The notes under the pieces were generated by a model that was not told where the DNA came from, made no database searches, and was given only the letters and a program-made list of their open reading frames with translations. Below are positions 18,381 through 27,014 of a stretch of 64,000 bases of DNA, one piece after another; position 1 is the stretch's first letter; each line of letters begins with the position of its first letter. The position numbers and the translations under genes are program-made. The DNA is from Nocardia puris (GTDB taxonomy: Bacteria; Actinomycetota; Actinomycetes; Mycobacteriales; Mycobacteriaceae). The stretch is from positions 1 to 64,000 of the forward strand of contig NZ_QNRE01000002.1 in NCBI RefSeq assembly GCF_003315035.1. The letters run 5' to 3'.

Positions 18381-18779
18381 TCAGCAGGGGAGCCAGTGGA
18401 CGTAGTGTTCGGGCCAGCTGGGGTCGCGGGATTCGCAGAGGCCGCGGACGTCGGTGGAGACGCCGAGTTCCCAGGGGATGCCGCCGCCCGCGCAGGGTTG
18501 GTGGGAGGGGGTGCCGACCGGGGAGACGGGGCCGAGCTGGCTCCAGCCGCCGATCCAGGGCAACGTGATGCCCTGGGCGATGGCCAGACCGGTGAGGCCG
18601 AAGCAGTCGACCTGGACGCGGTGCCTGCCGTCGCCGCCGAAACATTCGGAAGTGCCGCCGGTGCCGGTGTTGGTGGTGCGGCAGTCGGCGGGACGGGCCT
18701 CGGCCGTACCCGCCGCCAGGGTGAGGGCGGTGGCGGCGAGCGCCGTGGCGAAAGCACCGCCGAGAACACGTCGGACCAT
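18381..18779 (-). CDS. Small secreted protein with six cysteines
   Basis: Hypothetical protein of 132 residues. Residues 1-28 form a signal peptide with two arginines, a hydrophobic Ala/Leu core and AEA before the likely cleavage site. The mature part of about 100 residues is rich in Gly and Trp and has six cysteines, enough for three disulfides, ending in LPC. No family recognised. The even cysteine count and small size suggest a compact extracellular protein. It is transcribed away from the membrane protein gene at 19 kb. Confidence 0.75.
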   Translation of the reverse strand: MVRRVLGGAFATALAATALTLAAGTAEARPADCRTTNTGTGGTSECFGGDGRHRVQVDCFGLTGLAIAQGITLPWIGGWSQLGPVSPVGTPSHQPCAGGGIPWELGVSTDVRGLCESRDPSWPEHYVHWLPC

Positions 18780-19005
18780 GGTGGAGCCCCTTTCCGTCTG
18801 TCAACCCCTCTGTCGGTCTCGCGGGACGCATCGTTTCACCCTCGCGTGCCGTTCGCGGGGTCCGGCGGGGCCGACGCGCCGGGGCGATTCGAAATTCGGC
18901 AAACCTACAGTTTTGCCGACACGCCCCCATGGACTATGAATGTGGGGTGCTGCTCACACTCGTGATCACTTGCCTGCCATCGGATCTCCCGGGGCGGAGG
19001 TCGTT

Positions 19006-20739
19006 GTGACCATCGAGCACCCCATCGAGGACGAGGTCACGCAGCTGGCGCGCCGGGTCGAGAAGGCACGCGGCCGGCTCGCCTACCAATTCGACCCGGC
19101 CCTGACCGAGGCGCTGTCGGAGGACGAACTCCACGCCGAGCGCGAACTCGCCGAACGGATCAGGGAGCAGGAACGCGCGCAGCGCTGGAAAGAGGTGCAG
19201 GCCGCCGCGTCCGCCTCGGACCGGTCCAGGCTCACCGCGGAGGAGATCGCGAAGGCCGATATGCGAGATTTGCTGGTCGCCCGCAAGGCGATCGCCGCTC
19301 AGCGGCGCGAATCCAGCCCCCACGCCAAACTGGCCTCCCTCTACCGGCATCGCGCGTGGTCGCTGCGGGCACTGGCCGGCGTGGTCGGCGCGGGCATGCT
19401 GTGGTCGGCGGTCAACGTGCAGCAGAACATCGCGCCGGGCGGGCCCAGCGATCCGCTGTTCTGGTTCAGCTACCTGCTCGAGGGCATGATCAGCGTCTGC
19501 CTGATCATCATCATGATCGGCACCAACAAGGTGGCCGAGTGGGGCGTCATGGACAACCGCGGCCAGGTCGCCGCGGCCGAGATCGCGCTGCTGGGCCTGA
19601 CGGTCGGTCTGAACACCTACCCGTATGTGCGCGCGGGGGAGTGGTACGAGGTCGGCACGCATGCCATCGCGCCGGTGATGATCGGCGTGGCGCTGCTCAT
19701 CCACGACGCGGCAAGCGCCCGTTACGGTTTGGCCATCGCCCGCGCCACCGAGCAGATTCGCGATCTGCCCGACCCGGCCGAGGAGATCCGGCGCAGGCTG
19801 ATCTCGTTACGGCCGACCCCGCCGCCGGAACTCGTCGCGCCACCCGAACCGCGCCAGGCGCTCGCCGCGGCCGAGGATCACGTCGAGGTGCTCGACGAGG
19901 AGGTGCCGGACGAGGTCGACGACGCCGTCGAGGACTTCGCCGAAGAGGTGCCCGACCCGGCGCCGGTCGCCGAGAAGCGCGTCGTGGCAGCCGAATCCGG
20001 GCGGCGCGAGGTGGAAGCCGAAGAGCCGCGCCGGGTTTCGGCCGCCACCCGGCCGACCGTCGCCGAGAGTGAGCCGGTGGAGCCCGAATTCGTGGACCCC
20101 GAGCCGGTGCGGACGGTGGCGGCGAAGAGCGTGAAGACGGTGGCCGCGAAATCGGCCACGCCGAAGCCCGTCGCCGCCTCGAAGACCGCGAAGTCCGTCG
20201 CGCCGGCCGCGAAGCGTGTTGCGGCGGCCGCCGAGCCCGTCGCGGCCACCCCGAAGCCCGCCGCGCCGAAACCGGTAGCGCCCGAACCGATCGCGCCCGA
20301 ACCGATCACTGCGAAGCCGGTGCCAGAGAAGGTGTTCGAACCCACCCCGGTGAAGTCCGCGGCGCCCGAGCCTGTTTCGGCGGCGGTGACCGAACCCGTG
20401 CGCTCCGCGCCGAAGCCCGCCGCGAAGGTCGCGACCCGCGCCGCGGTGACGCCCGAACCCGCTCCTCGCGCGGAGGATACCGTCACGAAGGTGTCCGCTC
20501 GCACGTCCGCGGCGAAGACCGCGCGGACGGAGGCGCCCGGCCGCGAGGCCCCGGCCGAACCGGCGCGCGCGGGCAAGGAGCGCACGGTGCCGCCGCCGGA
20601 TCCGGGTGGCGCCTACCACGAGGTGGTGCGCTCCACCGGCATCTACGACACCGGACAGTTCCGCATCGCCGACGCGCTCGAGCGCGAACTCCAGGAAATG
20701 CAGGAGGCGCGCAGGCGGGCCCGCAGCGGCAAACGGTGA
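19006..20739 (+). CDS. Multi-span membrane protein with long Ala/Pro/Lys tail
   Basis: Unrecognised protein of 577 residues. Residues about 1-110 are charged and helical, likely a coiled coil. Four hydrophobic segments follow (about 125-250), including GMISVCLIIIMIG and VMIGVALLIHDAA; the arrangement recalls DUF2637-type proteins from actinobacterial plasmids and phages, but I am not sure of this. Residues about 300-530 are a low-complexity tail of repeated KPVAA/EPIA-type units, ending with a distinct basic C-terminus YHEVVRSTGIYDTGQF. The GTG at 19006 has GGGGCGGAGG five bases upstream. A long hairpin follows the stop. The next gene on the strand is a sigma factor. Confidence 0.7.
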   Translation: MTIEHPIEDEVTQLARRVEKARGRLAYQFDPALTEALSEDELHAERELAERIREQERAQRWKEVQAAASASDRSRLTAEEIAKADMRDLLVARKAIAAQRRESSPHAKLASLYRHRAWSLRALAGVVGAGMLWSAVNVQQNIAPGGPSDPLFWFSYLLEGMISVCLIIIMIGTNKVAEWGVMDNRGQVAAAEIALLGLTVGLNTYPYVRAGEWYEVGTHAIAPVMIGVALLIHDAASARYGLAIARATEQIRDLPDPAEEIRRRLISLRPTPPPELVAPPEPRQALAAAEDHVEVLDEEVPDEVDDAVEDFAEEVPDPAPVAEKRVVAAESGRREVEAEEPRRVSAATRPTVAESEPVEPEFVDPEPVRTVAAKSVKTVAAKSATPKPVAASKTAKSVAPAAKRVAAAAEPVAATPKPAAPKPVAPEPIAPEPITAKPVPEKVFEPTPVKSAAPEPVSAAVTEPVRSAPKPAAKVATRAAVTPEPAPRAEDTVTKVSARTSAAKTARTEAPGREAPAEPARAGKERTVPPPDPGGAYHEVVRSTGIYDTGQFRIADALERELQEMQEARRRARSGKR

Positions 20740-20744
20740 CCGGT

Positions 20745-20786
20745 GCGATGCCCCGTGGTTCGGTACCCCGAATCGCGGGGCATCGC
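20745..20786. terminator. Long hairpin terminator
   Basis: Arms GCGATGCCCCG (20745-20755) and CGGGGCATCGC (20776-20786) with a nested inner stem GTTCGG/CCGAAT form a long hairpin six bases after the membrane protein stop, separating it from the sigma factor promoter. Confidence 0.75.
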
Positions 20787-20893
20787 CCGTTTCGGCGGTA
20801 TGAAACCGTGGGGTCGCAAAAATTTTGAGCCGGTGTTCGCGCAGGTAGTGGGCGCTCCGGTGTCCGTTTCGCCCGATAACGAACCTCTGATCA

Positions 20894-20920
20894 CGTTTCG
20901 GTAACGGCCCGGCCGGGTAT
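20894..20920 (+). promoter_or_regulatory. SigF/SigB-type promoter
   Basis: CGTTT (20894-20898) and GGGTAT (20915-20920) are separated by 16 bases, close to the SigF/SigB consensus of actinobacteria (GNTT, spacer of about 15-17, GGGTAT). It lies 41 bases before the sigma factor start, which suggests autoregulation. Confidence 0.6.
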
Positions 20921-20960
20921 CCCGGGGGAAGTCGAATTCAGTGGAAACGAGGTCCTTCGG

Positions 20961-21773
20961 ATGAATCGCGAATCGACGGAAACCACCGTGAGCGATGACA
21001 CCTACGAGTCGGTCGAACCGTGGTTCGAGAAGCTCGCCGCGCTCGACGAGCGCGACCCGCACCGCGCCGGACTGCGCGAGGAGATCGTGCGGATCTGCCT
21101 GCCGCTGGCCGAACACGTCGCGCGGCGCTTCGCCGGGCGCGGCGAGGCGTTCGACGACCTGCACCAAATCGCCAGGCTCGGCTTGGTGCAGGCCGTGGAT
21201 CGCTTCGACGTCGCGCGCGGCAACTCCTTCCTGGCCTTCGCCGTGCCCACGATCATGGGCGAGGTGCGCCGCCACTTCCGCGACCGCACCTGGTCGGTGC
21301 GGGTGCCGCGCCGCCTCAAAGAGGTGCGCCAGCAGATCGGCCCCGCCACGGAGACCCTCTCGCAGCGCCTGGGTCGCATGCCCACCGCGCGCGAACTGGC
21401 CGAGGAGCTGAAGGTGGACCTCGAGGAGATCACCCAGGCGCTCATCGCCGGCAACGCCTACCAGAGCACCTCGCTCGACGTGGGCACCCGCGAATCCGAC
21501 GAGGGCACCGCGCCCGCCGCGGTCGCCACCCTGGGCGCCGAAGAGCCCTGCTACCGGCTGCTGGAGGACGCGATGGCGGTGCGCCCGCTGATCGCGCGGC
21601 TGCCCGAACGCGAACGCCGCGTGCTCGTCATGCGCTTCTTCGAGACGAAGACGCAGAGCCAGATCGCCGACCGGCTCGGCGTGTCCCAGATGCAGGTGTC
21701 GCGCATCCTGTCCAAGACGCTGGCGACCCTGCGGGAGCAGGCCCTCGGCCGGGAGATGCGCGCGGCGGCCTGA
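20961..21773 (+). CDS. SigF/SigB-type (group 3) sigma factor
   Basis: Alternative sigma factor of 270 residues of the SigB/SigF stress and development class. Region 2 shows EAFDDLHQIARLGLVQAVDRFD and VPTIMGEVRRHFRDRTWSVR; region 3 has LSQRLGRMPTARELAEEL; region 4 ends with LPERERRVLVMRFF and SQSQ-like QSQIADRLGVSQMQVSRIL. The ATG at 20961 gives MNRESTETTV. Such factors are usually paired with an RsbW-type anti-sigma kinase, but none lies beside it here, so its regulator must be elsewhere. A SigF-type promoter precedes it. Confidence 0.92.
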   Translation: MNRESTETTVSDDTYESVEPWFEKLAALDERDPHRAGLREEIVRICLPLAEHVARRFAGRGEAFDDLHQIARLGLVQAVDRFDVARGNSFLAFAVPTIMGEVRRHFRDRTWSVRVPRRLKEVRQQIGPATETLSQRLGRMPTARELAEELKVDLEEITQALIAGNAYQSTSLDVGTRESDEGTAPAAVATLGAEEPCYRLLEDAMAVRPLIARLPERERRVLVMRFFETKTQSQIADRLGVSQMQVSRILSKTLATLREQALGREMRAAA

Positions 21774-21982
21774 GCGATGCCCGCCCGCAGGGGACCCCGC
21801 CGTGTTCCGCCGGGTGCTGATCGGGTTGATTCCCGAGACGCGGGGCCGAAGTTTGTATAGTTTGGCCTCGTTCAGTGAAGTCCTGGCAAACACTATTCGC
21901 GCTCGGTACGCACGCGCACGTGTCCGGTCGCGAGGAGGGGGTGGACGGTGACGAGCACGTTCACTGGTGAGGGGACGAGACC

Positions 21983-22429
21983 GTGGTGACCATCGCGCAA
22001 TTGCGGGCCGTCCTCGCCATCCTGCACATCCAGCCCGAGCCGTGGCCCGATCCGGCAAGGCCCCTGGACCCGGCGGCCGAACACGCCCGGCTGCTGGACA
22101 TGGTGCACCGCGTGGTGACCGGCGAGCTACAGCGCGCCGCCGTACCGGGCCGGTCGACCGATCAGGCGCGCACCGACGCGCGCTGGTTGCACGACCGCAT
22201 CGACGCGCTGGCCGAGGATGCCACGGTGGATCCCGCGCCGGTGCTGCTCGACGCCGCCGCCCGGTCCGCCGGCGCCACCGAGGTGCTGCTCACCCTCACC
22301 GGCAATCCCGCGGGCGGCGAAGCGGATTCGTACTGGCGGCGGGCGCTCACCGATCTGGGGCACGCGTATCACCTGATCAACGACGAATACGTCGGGCGCT
22401 CGAACACCACCACCGCACCGCTGCGCTGA
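21983..22429 (+). CDS. Hypothetical protein, 148 residues
   Basis: Soluble, Ala- and His-containing protein with no signal peptide and no family I recognise. The coding frame has the strong third-position GC bias expected here, and GAGGGG lies eight bases before the GTG at 21983; the next codon is also GTG. The C-terminal part reads YWRRALTDLGHAYHLINDEYVG. It follows the sigma factor by about 210 bases. Function unknown. Confidence 0.6.
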   Translation: MVTIAQLRAVLAILHIQPEPWPDPARPLDPAAEHARLLDMVHRVVTGELQRAAVPGRSTDQARTDARWLHDRIDALAEDATVDPAPVLLDAAARSAGATEVLLTLTGNPAGGEADSYWRRALTDLGHAYHLINDEYVGRSNTTTAPLR

Positions 22430-22753
22430 ACGGTCAGCGTTGCGGTCCGGTGCGGTGCGGTGCGCGGGCGTCCGCGCGTCGGAGTGGTGGCGCGGGCTGC
22501 GGTGCGGGAGCCGGACGCGGGTGCCCGGTGCCGAGTGCCGCGGCGGTGGTGATCGCGGCGCCGAGCGGCAGTCCGCGGCGGGTGAGGCGGTGGAAGAGCA
22601 TGGTCAAGCATGGTCCGCGCGCGGGCGCCCGCGCGTCGCCCGCGCGGGGGAAATCCGTCCACCGGGTGTCATCCCTGGGGAGGACACGGTCTCAGGGTGG
22701 TTCCGCTCGCCTCAGGGGGTGGCGATGTCGGTAGCGGGTCCTAGCATCGGGGT
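22430..22753. other. Intergenic region, nothing recognised
   Basis: About 320 bases of very GC-rich sequence between two hypothetical genes. It presumably contains the promoter of the next gene. I see no conserved ORF, RNA gene or clear hairpin. Confidence 0.4.
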
Positions 22754-23296
22754 ATGACGACGCGAGCGGTCCTGCGCAAGGCGGCCTCCACCTTTCCGGA
22801 GGTCGAGGAGAGCAGCCGTGCCGGTGCGGTGGTGTTCTCGGTGCGGAACAAGGAGTTCGTATCGCTCACCGCCGACGGCACCGTCCGGCTGCGGCTGCCC
22901 GCGGGCGACGTGGGCCCGGCGGTGGAGCGATACGCCGATGCCCGCCCCCTGACTCACGCGGGCCGCACGATCGGCGCGGAGATTCCGCTGCGCGACGCCG
23001 ATGGCCAGCACCTGTGGGCGCTGGTGATGGCCGCATGGAAGTATCGCGCGCCGAAAAGCCTGGCTGCCGAACTGGATTCGATCACCTCGGGTGCCGCGAC
23101 TTCCGGCGACCTCCCGCCATCCATCGGCAAGGCCGCCACCCGCGCGCTCCGCACCGCCGAACTCTCCACCCTCGCGGCGGTGTCCGCGCGCTCGGAAGCC
23201 GATCTGCTCGCCCTGCACGGCGTCGGGCCGAAAGCCGTGCGGATTCTGGGTGAAGCGCTCGCTGAACGCGGTCTGGCGTTCGCCGCCGAGTCCTGA
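22754..23296 (+). CDS. MmcQ/YjbR-like protein with helix-hairpin-helix C-terminus
   Basis: Two-part protein of 180 residues. The N-terminal 100 residues have the MmcQ/YjbR (CyaY-like) pattern: TRAVLRKAASTFPEVEE, VFSVRNKEFVSL, and ALVMAAWKYRAPKSL. The C-terminal 65 residues are a helix-hairpin-helix region, DLLALHGVGPKAVRILGEAL, of the sort that binds DNA non-specifically, preceded by IGKAATRALRTAELSTL. A DNA-binding role is likely but not assigned. The next gene starts ten bases later, so the two form an operon. Confidence 0.75.
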   Translation: MTTRAVLRKAASTFPEVEESSRAGAVVFSVRNKEFVSLTADGTVRLRLPAGDVGPAVERYADARPLTHAGRTIGAEIPLRDADGQHLWALVMAAWKYRAPKSLAAELDSITSGAATSGDLPPSIGKAATRALRTAELSTLAAVSARSEADLLALHGVGPKAVRILGEALAERGLAFAAES

Positions 23297-23306
23297 GGGG
23301 GAGTGC

Positions 23307-23564
23307 ATGGAGTATGAGATGTGGTTCTTCGGGAACGTCCGGGTCGAACACGACCCGGATATCCCTCCGGACGCGGACCGTCCGTATTCGCAATACCGGT
23401 TCACCATCGACGGTCCGCCCATCGCGCATGCCGTCGCCGCGGGTACCGGAAAGGCGGTGTGCGGCAACGCGGATCGCATCCTTCCACACGGGCGCTCCTG
23501 GGCCGATGCGATTCCGGACGGGAATGTACGGTGCCCGGACTGTCTGCGGGCGCACCCGGTGTAG
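23307..23564 (+). CDS. Small protein with a possible zinc site
   Basis: Protein of 85 residues with ATG at 23307 and GGGGGAG just upstream, ten bases after the MmcQ-like gene. The C-terminal half has one cysteine in AVCGNADRILPHG and two in RCPDCLRAHPV with histidines nearby, a spacing compatible with a single zinc ion. The N-terminal half is acidic and aromatic. No family recognised. Likely co-expressed with the helix-hairpin-helix protein. Confidence 0.65.
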   Translation: MEYEMWFFGNVRVEHDPDIPPDADRPYSQYRFTIDGPPIAHAVAAGTGKAVCGNADRILPHGRSWADAIPDGNVRCPDCLRAHPV

Positions 23565-23667
23565 CGACGCCGGAACTCACGCGAAGTCGGCTCGGTGTCG
23601 AACCGGTGGTTCGCGCACAGTTGCGGCCGTGCGGGGGAGCTCGCTCGGAATACGTGACGCGATGCGG

Positions 23668-24588
23668 CTATTCGTCGCCGAGGTCGAGTGCCGAGCGTTC
23701 CCGCCAGGCTCGCGGTGTGCGACCGTGTTCGCGGCGGAAGACGCGGGTGAAGTATGCCGGGTCGGGGAGGCCGACGCGGCGGGCGATGTCGTTGACGGGT
23801 AGGTCGGTGTCGGTGAGCAGGTGTCGCGCTCCGGTCATGCGGCGTTCGACGATCCAGGACTGAACGGTGCGGCCGGTGCGTTTGCGGACGACGGTGGTGA
23901 GGTAGGCGGGGGTGAGGCCGACCGCGTCGGCCACGTCGCGCAGCGAGAGCTGCTGGGGGAAGCGGGTTTCGATCACGTCGAAGACCGCCGCCAGCAGCGG
24001 TTCGTTGTGGCGGCGCAGCTCCTCGACCACATCGGCGGTGAGGCGGCCCACGTCGACGAGGAGCAGCCTGAGCAGGGCGACGGCCGCCTCCCGGTACCCC
24101 GTCCGGCGCGCGGACAACTCGTCCTCGATGGACTCGAAGGTGTTGCGCCACATCGGTTGCCGACTCTCCGGCACGCGGAGGGAGAGGATGCCGCCCGGCG
24201 TGCCGTGGATGAACGGGAACAGCAGGGGATGGGTTCGCCACGCCGGCCACAGCGCCTGCGCCGGTCCGCCGAACACGCCTGGATCGAAGAACAGTCCGTA
24301 CACGCCCTCGTAGGTGGCGACGCCGGTGCCGTCCACCACCGCGCCGGGCGCGATGACGTGCACGTCGCCGGCGCGCATCGGTCGCTCGCCCGCGCGATGC
24401 CGCAGCTCCCCGCCGTCGCGCCACACGTACAGCAACAGCGGGAAGTCGTGGATATGCGGGCGCCCGTCCGCCGGCCGGGTGTGCGGCGTGAAGCGCACCA
24501 GCCGCAACGGCGGCGCGTCCGGCTCGACCGGGTACTTGTACACCGGCACGCCCGCCTCGAACCGGACCGGCTGCGCGAAGCTGGACAT
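23668..24588 (-). CDS. AraC-family transcriptional regulator
   Basis: Regulator of 306 residues. The N-terminal half is a cupin-like sensor with HIHDFPLLLYVWRDGG and MRAGDVHVIAPG. The C-terminal double helix-turn-helix includes LSLRDVADAVGLTPAYLTTV and VNDIARRVGLPDPAYFTRVF, followed by the AraC signature RREHGRTPRAWRE. It diverges from the methyltransferase gene across a 65-base, AT-richer promoter region, so it probably controls that gene, itself or both. Effector unknown. Confidence 0.9.
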   Translation of the reverse strand: MSSFAQPVRFEAGVPVYKYPVEPDAPPLRLVRFTPHTRPADGRPHIHDFPLLLYVWRDGGELRHRAGERPMRAGDVHVIAPGAVVDGTGVATYEGVYGLFFDPGVFGGPAQALWPAWRTHPLLFPFIHGTPGGILSLRVPESRQPMWRNTFESIEDELSARRTGYREAAVALLRLLLVDVGRLTADVVEELRRHNEPLLAAVFDVIETRFPQQLSLRDVADAVGLTPAYLTTVVRKRTGRTVQSWIVERRMTGARHLLTDTDLPVNDIARRVGLPDPAYFTRVFRREHGRTPRAWRERSALDLGDE

Positions 24589-24653
24589 GGAACCAAAGAT
24601 AGTCCTACTACTGTCGAGAATCGACCAACTATGGCTCTGATCTGGCTATCACC

Positions 24654-25331
24654 ATGGTTTCCATGACGAAGAATTCTCCGCACTCGCGCACCATGGGCAA
24701 CAAGCACGACTATCTGCCCGCTGCGGGGCACGACGCCTTCCTGCCGGTCTACGACCTCTTCACCCGGCTGCTCGGTGTGCGCGGCATCCACCGCACGCTG
24801 GTCGACCAGGCCGAACTCGCGCCCGGCGCCGAGGTACTCGAAATCGGCTGCGGCACCGGAAATCTCACCCTCCTGTCGGCCGACGCCGCACCCGGCGCGA
24901 GCCTCGTCGGCACCGACCCCGACCCACGCGCCCTCGCCCGCGCCGAACGCAAGCGCAAGCACCGCGAGAACGTGCGCTTCGACCGCGCCTACTCCCAGGA
25001 ACTCCCGTTCCCGGACGCCTCGTTCGACCGCGTTCTCTCGGCCTTCATGTGGCACCACCTGGACTCCGACGTCAAACGCGCCACCGCCGCCGAACTCCAC
25101 CGCGTGCTGCGCCCCGGCGCCCGCCTGCACCTCGTGGACGTGGCCGGCCACCCCACCCCCACCGACGGCCGCGTCGCCCGGCGCATGCACCGCAACCCCC
25201 ACCTCGCCGAGAACCTCGGCGACGCCATCCCGAACCTCCTGAGCGACAACGGTTTCGACTGCGCGGAAACCTCCTCCCGCGCCTTCCGTCGCTTCGGCCG
25301 CATCACCTGGTACCGCGCCACGCGGCGGTGA
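24654..25331 (+). CDS. Class I SAM-dependent methyltransferase
   Basis: Cytoplasmic methyltransferase of about 225 residues (UbiE/Methyltransf_11 type). Motif I, the SAM-binding loop, is VLEIGCGTGNLTLL; the acidic end of strand two is VGTDPDP; motif IV region LPFPDASFDRVLSAFMWHHL is typical of the family; VLRPGARLHLVDV follows. Two in-frame ATGs (24654 and 24663) are possible starts. Substrate unknown. Divergent from the AraC gene. Confidence 0.85.
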   Translation: MVSMTKNSPHSRTMGNKHDYLPAAGHDAFLPVYDLFTRLLGVRGIHRTLVDQAELAPGAEVLEIGCGTGNLTLLSADAAPGASLVGTDPDPRALARAERKRKHRENVRFDRAYSQELPFPDASFDRVLSAFMWHHLDSDVKRATAAELHRVLRPGARLHLVDVAGHPTPTDGRVARRMHRNPHLAENLGDAIPNLLSDNGFDCAETSSRAFRRFGRITWYRATRR

Positions 25332-25502
25332 GCGGGCGCCGGTCGGTGCGACCGTGATGGCACGCTCGGACCCGTTGCCGTCGCAGGTCCGTCGCTACCT
25401 TGCCGTTCCGCGGCGGCCACTGGGTGCAGGAGAGTGCGCGTGATGGTGGCGGCGCACCTCGGAAATGCCGATCCGGGTGGCCGCTCGGCTGGGCTCCGCC
25501 CC

Positions 25503-26545
25503 ATGTCGGCAACTGGAGCATTCGGCGCTTCGTTCGAACCGGGGCGGGCGGTGGAAGAGGTTTTCGAGGGTGCTGCCACCGGCGTGGAGGTGGAGCCGGA
25601 CCTCGGCGCTCGGCCCGAGGTGGAGCTCGAGCCGTGGGATCCGGAGAAGATCCGGGTGACCACCAGGCAGTTCGCGTTGCGCGACGTGCTCGACATGATC
25701 GATGACGACGATCTGGAGCTGGCACCGGATTTCAGCGGAACCGTGTGTGGCGGTCATGGCAGAAGTCCCGGTTGATCGAGAGCCTGCTGCTTCAGATTCC
25801 TCTTCCCGCTGTCTATTTCGCCGAAGATGGTGAAGGGATATTGAGAGTGGTCGACGGGCTCCAGCGGCTGTCGACGATCCACAACTTCGCTCGGAGAAGC
25901 GATTTCGCGTTGAGCGACCTGGAGTACCTGGACGGCGTGGACGGCTTGTGGTTCGAGGACCTGACTCCACCGTTGCGTCGCCGGCTCCTCAACGTTCAGA
26001 TCGTTGTCCACGTGATCGACCCGTCGATTCCGAGCGATGTCGAGTACAACATCTTCAAACGAATCAACACCGGTGGTGAGCCACTCAATTCGATGGAGAT
26101 CCGGCATTGCATGAGCCGGAACCGCAGCTGTGATCTGCTGAAATTGTGTGCCTCGCAGGACGAGTTCACCGAGGCGACGGGCGGTGTGCTTCGCAACCAC
26201 GTGCGCATGCATGACCGCGAGGCGGTGCTGCGCTTCCTCGCGTTCCGCCGGTTGAACGACATCAAAGCCTATGACGAGTACGGCACGCTGGAGAGTCTGC
26301 TCGACAAGACCGCGGAGTTGATCGATTCCGAAGGCCAGGTACCGTCCGCGCAGATCGACAGATGGTTCGAAGAGTTCGTCCGGGCGATGCGCAACGCCAC
26401 GTATGTGTTCGGTGCCCACGCATTCCGGAAATGGCCGCACGGCTCCGAACGCCTGTCGCCGATCAATCGGGCGCTGTTCGAGAGCTGGTCGGTGGTGCTG
26501 GCCGACTACACCCTCGATCAACTGGAACCGGCCAAGGAAGGCTGA
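25503..26545 (+). pseudogene. DUF262-family protein broken by a frameshift
   Basis: DUF262 (GmrS/ParB-type nuclease fold) protein, common in restriction-like defence. The N-terminal part reads WDPEKIRVTTRQFALRDVLDMI and ELAPDF, then shifts: after GAT TTC at about 25728-25733 the next frame gives QRNRVWRSWQKSRLIESLLL, exactly the family continuation. One missing C (TTCAGCGG for TTCCAGCGG) would explain it. Downstream the domain is intact, with VVDGLQRLSTIHNF (the DGxQR motif), FKRINTGGEPLN and INRALFESWSVVL. Total length without the shift is about 350-370 residues. Start uncertain (25434, 25443 or 25503). Either a real mutation or a sequencing error. Confidence 0.8.
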
Positions 26546-26549
26546 GCAC

Positions 26550-26937
26550 CAACACCTTCCCTTTCCGAATACGACTTTCGCCGAGAACATCTGGCGACAG
26601 ATCGCGCGGTTCAATGGTGCCGCACTCGAAGTGCGACGTCAGGCGATCGCGAACCTGGCCGGTCTCGACGACCACGCGGTACGGGTCTGGGCCGAGGAAT
26701 CACGTCCGGATCAGCGTCAGAGACGCATGCAGATCGAAGCAGGCGTGGTCTGCTCGCCCGAGAGCCCGAATACGCACAAAAACGCGAAGGCCACGCGTCA
26801 GCGTACTGTCGATTTCGCCGGGTCCGCCATCAGCTGTGAGTGGCACGCGAAGTTGTCACCGGTCCGCAACCGCATCCACTTCGCGGCGCGCGGCGGCCGA
26901 CTTTACGACCGGCATATCGCAGCGCCGAGCTGGGGGT
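26550..26937 (+). pseudogene. Decayed protein-coding remnant next to the DUF262 gene
   Basis: Directly after the DUF262 stop, a frame shifted by one base reads protein-like sequence without a start codon: NIWRQIARFNGAALEVRRQA, then TVDFAGSAISCEWHAKLS and PVRNRIHFAARGGRLYDRHI. The pattern of an EWH and RNRIHF segment before the C-terminus looks like a genuine folded domain, probably the partner gene of the DUF262 protein. There is no start, and the end runs into the next terminator. I cannot name the family. Confidence 0.4.
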
Positions 26938-26970
26938 TGATCCGCACGACGGGGGCGTGTCGAACGACAA

Positions 26971-27001
26971 TGCCCCGTAAGGTCGGTGGACCTACGGGGC
27001 A
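26971..27001 (-). terminator. Terminator of the secreted lipase gene
   Basis: TGCCCCGTA and TACGGGGCA enclose a nested GGTC/GACC stem, 13 bases downstream of the lipase stop on the minus strand. Confidence 0.75.
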
Positions 27002-27014
27002 CTGCGGCGTCGGC

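Noticed and set aside
21825..21861. TTGATT and TATAGT as a promoter for the hypothetical gene at 21983
   Set aside because: The spacing is about 25 bases, too long for a housekeeping promoter.
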